Under the pieces are notes generated by a model. The model did not search any database and was not told the DNA's origin. It saw only the letters and a list, made by a program, of their open reading frames with translations. The position numbers were made by a program, and so were the translations under genes. Shown here piece after piece: positions 13,357 through 18,925 of a DNA stretch of 18,925 nucleotides (the first letter of the stretch is position 1; each line of letters starts with the position of its first letter). The DNA is taken from positions 1 through 18,925 of the forward strand of contig JASBTO010000067.1 in the NCBI GenBank assembly GCA_030148365.1. The letters run 5' to 3'. Source of the DNA: Kangiellaceae bacterium. Lineage in GTDB: Bacteria; Pseudomonadota; Gammaproteobacteria; Enterobacterales; Kangiellaceae.

Positions 13357-13995
13357 TTATCGGCCAGAAGCGGGGCGTGGCCAGCCGCCCAGGCCCTGCC
13401 ATTCGTTGACAATACGGCAGAACAGTTCGGCGGTTCTTTCCGTGTCGTAGCGTGCGCTGTGGGCTTCATTCGTATCAAATTCAATCCCGGCCACCTGGCA
13501 GGCCTTGGCGAGCACGGTCTGTCCATAGGCCAGACCCGCCAGGGTCGCAGTGTCGAAGGAAGTAAAAGGGTGAAAAGGATTGCGCTTGATCCCGGCGCGC
13601 TGCACCGCAGCGTTCAGAAATGCGAGATCGAACCAGGCGTTATGTCCGACAAGGACGCTGCGCTGGCATTCTGCGGCCTTTTGCTCGGCCCGTAGTTTCT
13701 GGAACAAATCGGCGAGCGCGTCCTTTTCCTCGACGGCAAAGCGAAACGGATGGTCCGGGTCGATGCCGGTGAACTCCAGGGCCGCCGGCTCGATATTGGC
13801 GCCGGCAAAGGGTTCGATATGGAAGTGATAGCAATCCTTGGGCGCCAGCAGGCCGGTCTCTGCATCGAGTTGCAAGGTTACGGCGGCCAGTTCGAGGAGT
13901 GCGTCCTTGCCGGCATCGAAACCGCCGGTCTCGACATCAACAACAACAGGCAGAAACCCGCGAAATCGCTCTTTAACCAGTTTGGGCGACGTCAC
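13357..13995 (-). CDS. rnt: Ribonuclease T
   Basis: DEDDh-type 3'-5' exoribonuclease of 212 residues, used in tRNA end turnover and 3' maturation of stable RNAs in the cytoplasm; the family acts as a dimer. Exo I motif DVETGG gives Asp20 and Glu22. Exo II is GHNAWFDLAFL. Exo III is HSARYDTERTAELF, supplying the catalytic His and Asp. The N-terminal RFRGFLPVVVDVETGGF is characteristic of RNase T and separates it from other DEDD exonucleases such as DnaQ. Its ATG overlaps the pyrC stop codon by four bases (ATGA), so translation is coupled to pyrC. No separate terminator for this unit is obvious apart from the T-poor reverse side of the hairpin at 13292-13317. Confidence 0.95.
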   Translation of the reverse strand: MTSPKLVKERFRGFLPVVVDVETGGFDAGKDALLELAAVTLQLDAETGLLAPKDCYHFHIEPFAGANIEPAALEFTGIDPDHPFRFAVEEKDALADLFQKLRAEQKAAECQRSVLVGHNAWFDLAFLNAAVQRAGIKRNPFHPFTSFDTATLAGLAYGQTVLAKACQVAGIEFDTNEAHSARYDTERTAELFCRIVNEWQGLGGWPRPASGR

Positions 13996-15026
13996 CGGGC
14001 GAGCCGCCAGCCAATCCGTTGACCGGCCAGGAAGGGGATGACTGCGCCGCCGTCGAATTCCAGGCTGTCCGGGATCTGCCAGGAGGATTTTTCGAGTGTA
14101 ATCTGGTCGGTATTGCGGGCCAGACCGTAAAAATCCGGACCGTGGAAACTGGCAAAGGCTTCCAGATTCCCGAGGCGACCCGCCCGCTCAAAAACCTCCG
14201 CATACAATTCTATGGCCGAGAAGGCGGTATAGACGCCGGCGCAACCACAGGCATTTTCCTTTCGGGCCTGGCTGTGCGGGGCGCTGTCCGTGCCCAGAAA
14301 GAACTTTGGGCTAGCGGATGTAGCGGCTTCAATCAGGGCCTGTTGGTGGATATTCCGCTTGAGCACCGGCAGGCAGTAGTAGTGTGGACGGATACCACCT
14401 ACGAGCATGTCATTGCGGTTCAGCAACAAATGGTGGGCAGTAATGGTGGCGGCGATTTTGCTTCCCTGTCGCGCTACAAAGTCGACCGCATCTTTGGTGG
14501 TAATGTGCTCAAACACGACTTTCAGTGCCGGATACCTTTCGACCAGGGGCGCCAGAACCCTGTCGATAAAGGTCTTTTCCCTGTCGAAAACGTCGATGTC
14601 AGCATCGGTCACTTCTCCATGGACCAGCAGAGGCATACCGGCATCCTCCATGGCGGCCAGCGCGTCATGGATGTTTTCGATATCCGTGACGCCTGAGTCG
14701 GAATTGGTGGTGGCGCCGGCCGGATAGAGCTTGGCCGCAACAGCCACGCCTGACTCATGGGCTTCCTGGATGATCCCGGCAGTGGTCTGATCCGTGAGGT
14801 ACAGGGTCATCAAGGGCTGATAGACACTGCCCGCTGGCACTTTTGCGAGGATAGCTTGCCGGTAAGCTGATGCCATGTCGGCGGTAGTCACTGGCGGAAC
14901 CAGATTGGGCATGACAATGGTGCGGGCAAATTGCCGCGCGGCGTCGGCAACGGTCCGATCGAGAGACTTGCCGGCACGCAGGTGAATATGCCAGTCGTCG
15001 GGACGGGTCAGCTTGAGTGTTTCCAT
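13992..15026 (-). CDS. pyrC: Dihydroorotase
   Basis: Type II dihydroorotase of 344 residues, catalysing ring closure of carbamoyl aspartate to dihydroorotate in pyrimidine synthesis. Binuclear zinc ligands are visible: His13 and His15 (DWHIHLR), carbamylated Lys99 (AAKLYPAGATTNS), His136 (LLVHGEV), His174 (FEHITT) and Asp247 (LGTDSAPH). The family segments VMPNLVPPVTT and HSQARKENACGCAGVYTA, which bind substrate, are intact. No strong Shine-Dalgarno sequence precedes the ATG, but homology puts the start there (METLKLTRPDDWHIHLR). It is the first gene of a pyrC-rnt unit, divergent from gloA, with a minus-strand TATAAT upstream. Confidence 0.97.
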   Translation of the reverse strand: METLKLTRPDDWHIHLRAGKSLDRTVADAARQFARTIVMPNLVPPVTTADMASAYRQAILAKVPAGSVYQPLMTLYLTDQTTAGIIQEAHESGVAVAAKLYPAGATTNSDSGVTDIENIHDALAAMEDAGMPLLVHGEVTDADIDVFDREKTFIDRVLAPLVERYPALKVVFEHITTKDAVDFVARQGSKIAATITAHHLLLNRNDMLVGGIRPHYYCLPVLKRNIHQQALIEAATSASPKFFLGTDSAPHSQARKENACGCAGVYTAFSAIELYAEVFERAGRLGNLEAFASFHGPDFYGLARNTDQITLEKSSWQIPDSLEFDGGAVIPFLAGQRIGWRLAR

Positions 15027-15058
15027 GAATAGGTTGATGCTGATAAGAATTGGCGGTC

Positions 15059-15064
15059 ATTATA
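15059..15064 (-). promoter_or_regulatory. -10 element for pyrC-rnt
   Basis: A perfect TATAAT on the minus strand, 32 bases upstream of the pyrC start. The -35 region 16-18 bp away is poor (TCACGC). Confidence 0.45.
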
Positions 15065-15117
15065 CGCAACTTGGGCCGGGTGCGTGAGAGTTGCCGGTCA
15101 GGAATATGTGGAAGTAG

Positions 15118-15135
15118 GCTTTTTATACAAAAAGC
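15118..15135. repeat. Small A/T-rich hairpin in the pyrC-gloA divergent region
   Basis: GCTTTTT (15118-15124), ATAC, AAAAAGC (15129-15135). The 183-base region holds this, the pyrC -10, and no clear sigma70 promoter for gloA. Confidence 0.4.
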
Positions 15136-15209
15136 TTTACTATGATTGGCATAGCTATGGCAGGATATGACTGCCTTAAAAATCAGCTTGATAGGGTCCT
15201 GAAACACTA

Positions 15210-15593
15210 ATGCGTCTGCTACATACCATGATTCGGGTCGGTGACCTGGACTCATCCATAGCGTTCTATACAGAAGTACTGGGCATGCGTCTGCTGCGCC
15301 GCTCGGATTATCCCGAGGGCCGGTTTACGCTTGCCTTTGTCGGATATGGAAACGAGTCCGAAAGCAGTGTCATTGAGTTGACCCACAACTGGGATGTCAG
15401 CAGTTATGAACTCGGTGACGCTTTTGGACATTTGGCGATTGCCGTCGATGATGTCTACAAGGCCTGTGAGCAAATACGCAGCGCCGGTGGCAAGGTTACG
15501 CGGGAACCCGGCCCCATGAAACACGGTTCCAGCGTGCTGGCATTTGTGGAGGATCCGGATGGCTACAAGATTGAACTTTTGCAGGACCGGTAG
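15210..15593 (+). CDS. gloA: Glyoxalase I (lactoylglutathione lyase)
   Basis: Metal-dependent lyase of 127 residues that converts the hemithioacetal of methylglyoxal and glutathione to S-lactoylglutathione in the cytoplasm. Metal ligands sit at the same positions as in the E. coli enzyme: His5, Glu56 (IELTHNW), His74 (FGHLAIAV) and Glu122 (GYKIELLQ). The two beta-alpha-beta-beta-beta halves of the VOC fold are evident. The short form without extra loops is the nickel/cobalt-activated bacterial class; the metal itself cannot be read from sequence. The ATG has no strong Shine-Dalgarno sequence. A winged-helix regulator follows 45 bases downstream on the same strand and may be co-transcribed. 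Confidence 0.96.
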   Translation: MRLLHTMIRVGDLDSSIAFYTEVLGMRLLRRSDYPEGRFTLAFVGYGNESESSVIELTHNWDVSSYELGDAFGHLAIAVDDVYKACEQIRSAGGKVTREPGPMKHGSSVLAFVEDPDGYKIELLQDR

Positions 15594-15638
15594 GATGCCT
15601 GGTCATCGTCTGCACTCAGGACAGAAAGGAAACTGATC

Positions 15639-16283
15639 ATGAGACAACAAAGAGCCACCCAGGACAAAATCCTGTATTTGCTGAAGATGCGGGGTCCCTT
15701 GATGGTCAAGGACATGGCCACCGAGATTGGCATAACCCATATGGGTATACGCCAGCATTTGTCCATTCTCCATCAGGCCCGTTTGGTCCAGTCAGAGACG
15801 CTCCGGGGCGCCAAGGGCCGGCCTGCGGAAATCTGGCAACTGACCACCAAGGCCTGGAGCCGCTTCCCCAATACTCATACACAGCTTTCCGTGGAACTGC
15901 TGCAGGGCATCAATGAGATGTTCGGGGAGGAAGGGGTCCAGCGACTGGCCTTGCGCCATAACCGGAGATTGTTTGACAAGTACCGCGAGCAGCTGGATGG
16001 AGAGAAAAATCTGGGTGAGGCTGTGGAAAAGCTTGCAGAACTGCGTACGGAAGACGGGTATATGGCCGAATGCAATGCGGTTAATGGACATTTCGAACTG
16101 ACTGAAAACCACTGTCCCATTCTGGATGCGGCCAGGGAAGCGCCGGTTTACTGCCAGTCAGAACTGGACTTGCTGCGGACCTTGTTCGGGGAGGACGCTG
16201 AGGTGGAAAGAGTCGAACACATTCTCGAAGGCGATCGCCGTTGTCGGTATGTTATCCAGAAGAAAGATAGCGAAGCCAGCTAG
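15639..16283 (+). CDS. Winged-helix regulator with Cys-rich C-terminal domain (SufR/COG2345-like)
   Basis: Transcriptional regulator of 214 residues. The N-terminal winged helix-turn-helix (about 5-70) has the recognition region DMATEIGITHMGIRQHLSILHQARLV followed by the wing ETLRGAKGRPAEIWQLT. The C-terminal part holds four Cys: 145, 159 (ENHCPI), 172 (PVYCQSEL) and 202 (GDRRCRYVI), with spacings of 13, 12 and 29. This fits the predicted-regulator family that includes cyanobacterial and mycobacterial SufR, which sense Fe-S status through a cluster on C-terminal Cys. That this protein binds a cluster is inference. A good AAGGAAA lies before the ATG. Its targets are unknown; nearby gloA and the iron/redox genes are candidates. 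No suf gene is in the window. Confidence 0.85.
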   Translation: MRQQRATQDKILYLLKMRGPLMVKDMATEIGITHMGIRQHLSILHQARLVQSETLRGAKGRPAEIWQLTTKAWSRFPNTHTQLSVELLQGINEMFGEEGVQRLALRHNRRLFDKYREQLDGEKNLGEAVEKLAELRTEDGYMAECNAVNGHFELTENHCPILDAAREAPVYCQSELDLLRTLFGEDAEVERVEHILEGDRRCRYVIQKKDSEAS

Positions 16284-16388
16284 TCTGCAGCTCCCAATGG
16301 GTGCCAGCCTGTTGGTAGCGGGATTCCCCCGGTGATTTCCTGTATTTTCCCCCGAGTTTTGAATGACCGGTCCGCATCCGTCTTGCTA

Positions 16389-16487
16389 ACCGGGGCCCGG
16401 TATCCTGTGACCTCAACTTTATGCGGTTATTTATCGGCAAATCATTTATGATATGCGGCTATTTTTGCCGGCAGTGGGTGCTGCCGG
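16389..16487 (+). promoter_or_regulatory. thrS: thrS leader region with hairpins
   Basis: The 257-base gap before thrS has a short ACCGG-GGC-CCGGT hairpin (16389-16401), a TATGAT -10-like element (16447-16452) without a good -35, and a perfect 7-bp stem CCGGCAG/CTGCCGG (16468-16487) with loop TGGGTG. In E. coli, ThrRS represses its own translation by binding tRNA-like hairpins in this position. The loop here contains GGT, equal to a tRNA-Thr anticodon (GGU). Whether it works that way is unproven. Confidence 0.35.
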
Positions 16488-16540
16488 ACCCGTCTGAATG
16501 CAGGGCGGGATGGAACTGAACCGGATAATAGAGTCTCGTT

Positions 16541-18475
16541 ATGCCTGTAATTACTCTTCCAGACGGTAGCCAGCGCGAATTTGATGCGCCGGTATCCGTA
16601 TATCAAGTCGCCGAGTCCATCGGCCCTGGCCTTGCCAAAGCCTCCCTGGCCGGCAAGGTTAATGGTCAACTCGTTGATGCCAGTCATGTCATGGAGCAGG
16701 ACGCGGAACTGGCGATCATTACCGGACGGGACGAAGAGGGCCTCGACATTATTCGCCACTCCTCGGCGCATTTGCTCGCCCATGCGGTGAAACAGCTGTT
16801 TCCGGATGTTCAGGTGACTATCGGTCCGGTTATCGACAATGGTTTCTACTACGACTTTTCCGCTTCCGAGCCCTTCTCGACGGAAGACCTCGAGGCCATC
16901 GAAAAACGTATGTCGGAACTGGCCGCCCGGGACATCCCGGTCTACAGAAAGCAGATGGACAGGGACGAGGCTGTCAGGTTCTTCAAGGACATGGGTGAAG
17001 ATTACAAGGCGGAGATTATTGCCGACATTCCGGCTGGCGAGCAGATATCCCTGTACGAGCAGGACGACTTTGTCGACCTGTGCCGCGGTCCTCACGTGCC
17101 AAGCACCGGCAAACTGAAGGTTTTCAAGCTCATGAAAGTCGCCGGTGCTTACTGGCGCGGTGACTCGCGCAATGAAATGCTGCAACGGATCTATGGCACC
17201 GCCTGGGCGGACAAGAAAGATCTGAAGCGGTATCTGCATCGCCTGGAAGAAGCCGAGAAGCGCGATCACCGCAAGCTGGCCAAGCAACTGGATCTGTTCC
17301 ACTTCCAGGAAGAGGCTCCGGGGATGGTGTTCTGGCATAACGATGGCTGGACTATTTACAAAGCCGTCGAGCAATATATCCGCGAACGCCTGCGGGAGCA
17401 TGATTATCAGGAAGTCAGAACCCCTGAAATTGTTGATCGGAGCTTGTGGGAAAGATCCGGTCACTGGGACAAGTTCAAGGATGAGATGTTTACTACCCAG
17501 TCAGAGTCCCGGGACTATGCAATCAAGCCCATGAACTGTCCCTGCCACGTTGAAGTTTTCAAGCAGGGCCTGAAGAGCTACCGGGATCTGCCCCTGCGGA
17601 TGGCTGAGTTCGGTTCCTGTCATCGCAACGAGCCCTCGGGAGCGTTACACGGCCTGATGCGAGTGCGCAATTTCGTCCAGGATGATGCCCACATATTCTG
17701 TACCGAAGATCAGGTACAGGATGAAGTTCGACGGTTTATCGAACTTCTCTATGACATCTACGCGGATTTCGGCTTTAACGAGGTCATTATCAAGCTGTCC
17801 ACGCGGCCCGAAAAACGCATGGGATCTGATGAGATTTGGGACAAGGCAGAGCAGGCACTCGCAGATGCCCTGAAGAATCTGGATATCGACTATGACATCC
17901 AGCCGGGTGAGGGCGCATTCTACGGACCCAAGATCGAGTTCAATCTGACCGACAGTCTGGGCCGTAACTGGCAATGTGGCACCATGCAGGTGGATTTCGG
18001 CACCCCAGGTCGCCTGGGCGCCGAGTATGTTGCCGAAGACAGCAGCCGCAAGACACCCGTCATGCTACACCGGGCCATCCTGGGATCCCTGGAGCGATTT
18101 ATCGGGATCCTCATTGAAGAGTACGCCGGAAAGTTCCCGCCCTGGCTGGCGCCGACCCAGGCTGTGGTCCTCAATATTACCGATAATCAGGCCGAATTTG
18201 CCCGGGAAGTCACGGAAACCTTGAGAAATCAGGGTTTCAGGGTGAAATCTGACTTGAGAAATGAGAAGATCGGCTTTAAAATTCGCGAGCACACATTGAT
18301 GCGGACTCCCTACCTGCTGGTAGTGGGTGACCGCGAAGTTGAAAATCGACACGTGGCCGTGCGCACCCGTGGCGGTGAGGACCTCGGAACCATGGGCATT
18401 GATGCCTTTGCCGGGTTGCTTGCCGAAGCGGTCAGCAAGCACGGTCGTGTTTTATTGGAGGATACGAAACATTAA
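16541..18475 (+). CDS. thrS: Threonyl-tRNA synthetase
   Basis: Class II synthetase of 644 residues that charges tRNA-Thr in the cytoplasm. Domains: TGS (1-about 62), the editing domain (HSSAHLLAHAV and DLCRGPHVPSTG, which hydrolyses Ser-tRNA-Thr), the catalytic core and the C-terminal anticodon-binding domain (from about 540, FPPWLAPTQAVVL). Zinc ligands that select threonine are Cys333 (MNCPCH), His384 (DDAHIF) and His510 (VMLHRA). Motif 2 is FGSCHRNEPSGALHG. The second Cys in NCPCH replaces the Gly of E. coli and is, as I recall, common in Pseudomonas-type enzymes. No strong Shine-Dalgarno sequence precedes the ATG, consistent with translational control. infC starts across its stop codon. 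Confidence 0.98.
   Translation: MPVITLPDGSQREFDAPVSVYQVAESIGPGLAKASLAGKVNGQLVDASHVMEQDAELAIITGRDEEGLDIIRHSSAHLLAHAVKQLFPDVQVTIGPVIDNGFYYDFSASEPFSTEDLEAIEKRMSELAARDIPVYRKQMDRDEAVRFFKDMGEDYKAEIIADIPAGEQISLYEQDDFVDLCRGPHVPSTGKLKVFKLMKVAGAYWRGDSRNEMLQRIYGTAWADKKDLKRYLHRLEEAEKRDHRKLAKQLDLFHFQEEAPGMVFWHNDGWTIYKAVEQYIRERLREHDYQEVRTPEIVDRSLWERSGHWDKFKDEMFTTQSESRDYAIKPMNCPCHVEVFKQGLKSYRDLPLRMAEFGSCHRNEPSGALHGLMRVRNFVQDDAHIFCTEDQVQDEVRRFIELLYDIYADFGFNEVIIKLSTRPEKRMGSDEIWDKAEQALADALKNLDIDYDIQPGEGAFYGPKIEFNLTDSLGRNWQCGTMQVDFGTPGRLGAEYVAEDSSRKTPVMLHRAILGSLERFIGILIEEYAGKFPPWLAPTQAVVLNITDNQAEFAREVTETLRNQGFRVKSDLRNEKIGFKIREHTLMRTPYLLVVGDREVENRHVAVRTRGGEDLGTMGIDAFAGLLAEAVSKHGRVLLEDTKH
18457..18473 (+). promoter_or_regulatory. 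infC: Ribosome-binding site and ATT start codon of infC
   Basis: GGAGG at 18457-18461 lies inside the end of thrS, nine bases before ATT (18471-18473). The ATT overlaps the thrS stop TAA by one base. No ATG, GTG or TTG lies in frame at a suitable position. Confidence 0.85.
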
Positions 18476-18925
18476 ACGCGATAGCTCTCGCGGTCAGCGA
18501 CACAAGAACCGCATAAATGACCAGATTACGGTACCTCAGGTACGCCTGATTGCCAAAGATGGAAGCCAGGTTGGCATTGTCAGTCTCGAAGAGGCGCTGG
18601 ATGCCGCCAAGAAGGAAGAAATGGACCTGGTTGAGTTATCGCCGGATGCGGAGCCTCCCGTTTGCAGGATAATGGATTTCGGCAAACATCTGTTTGAGCT
18701 CAAGAAACAGCGAAACGCTGCGAAAAAGAAGCAAAAGCAGACCCAGGTTAAAGAAATAAAGTTTCGCCCAGGGACGGACGTTGGAGATTATCAGGTAAAA
18801 CTACGCAACCTGATACGTTTCCTTGAAGATGGAGACAAGGCAAAGATCACAGTACGCTTCCGGGGTCGGGAAATGGCCCACCAGGAACTGGGTATCCAGC
18901 TGCTGCAACGGGTAGAGAAGGATCT
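18471..18925 (+). CDS. infC: Translation initiation factor IF-3, 5' part
   Basis: IF-3 binds the 30S subunit, keeps it apart from 50S and checks the start codon and initiator tRNA. The gene runs off the right edge; 151 codons are visible, most of a protein of about 180. The N-terminal domain (NRINDQITVPQVRLIAKDGSQVGIVSLEEALD, ELSPDAEPPVCRIMDFGKHLFE) is followed by the Lys-rich linker helix (KKQRNAAKKKQKQ) and the C-terminal domain (VKEIKFRPGTDVGDYQVKLRNLIRFLEDGDKAKITVRFRGREMAH). The start is ATT at 18471, as in E. coli, where the AUU codon lets IF-3 repress its own translation. thrS lies directly upstream, as is usual. Confidence 0.96.
   Translation, partial: MKRDSSRGQRHKNRINDQITVPQVRLIAKDGSQVGIVSLEEALDAAKKEEMDLVELSPDAEPPVCRIMDFGKHLFELKKQRNAAKKKQKQTQVKEIKFRPGTDVGDYQVKLRNLIRFLEDGDKAKITVRFRGREMAHQELGIQLLQRVEKD

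Noticed and set aside
16284..16540. T-box riboswitch in the thrS leader
   Set aside because: No T-box antiterminator sequence or terminator is visible, and T-boxes are essentially absent from gammaproteobacteria.
16442..17464. 340-codon minus-strand frame opposite the thrS leader and 5' half
   Set aside because: It runs antisense to the TGS, editing and early catalytic domains of ThrRS and has no recognisable motif.
1..18925. Mobile elements, CRISPR arrays, prophage or tRNA genes
   Set aside because: I found no transposase or integrase motifs, no regularly spaced direct repeats and no tRNA-like cloverleaf. The recognisable genes are core genes in conserved order.

Overview
The window looks like chromosomal core DNA of a free-living gammaproteobacterium, probably marine and related to the Pseudomonadales/Cellvibrionales. 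Several features support this. The NrdA and NrdB proteins have the length and tandem ATP-cone layout of the Pseudomonas type. The order pyrC-rnt-peroxiredoxin-bfd-bfr-(small gene)-grxD matches, as I recall it, the Pseudomonas aeruginosa PA3527-PA3533 region. thrS is followed by infC with a rare ATT start. I see no insertion sequence, phage gene, CRISPR array, tRNA or rRNA.

Layout, left to right. (1) 1-5430, plus strand: the 3' end of an unrecognised small gene with a terminator; a lipoprotein alpha/beta hydrolase; and a two-gene unit made of a large multidomain metzincin metalloprotease lipoprotein and a small CxxC lipoprotein coupled to it by a 4-base ATGA overlap. Good sigma70-type promoters precede the hydrolase and the protease. 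(2) 5455-9890, minus strand: nrdA-nrdB, class Ia ribonucleotide reductase. Its control region carries two NrdR boxes 31 bp apart, a perfect DnaA box and a TATAAT -10. (3) 10099-11508, plus strand: two very small lipoproteins, a DUF4124 protein and the monothiol glutaredoxin grxD. (4) 11642-13270: a bfd-bfr iron-storage unit on the minus strand, divergent from a 2-Cys peroxiredoxin. Fur-box-like sequences lie in the shared region and before bfr. (5) 13357-15026, minus strand: pyrC-rnt overlapping by 4 bases. (6) 15210-16283, plus strand: gloA and a winged-helix regulator with a four-cysteine C-terminal domain, possibly an Fe-S sensor. (7) 16541 to the right edge: thrS and infC, the latter starting on ATT across the thrS stop codon.

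The middle of the window has a common theme: iron and redox handling (CGFS glutaredoxin, bacterioferritin, Bfd, peroxiredoxin, glyoxalase I, putative Fe-S regulator) next to an iron-dependent ribonucleotide reductase. The least explained parts are the metzincin/CxxC lipoprotein pair, the two small lipoproteins, the gloA-linked regulator and the hairpin-rich leaders of nrdA, grxD and thrS.
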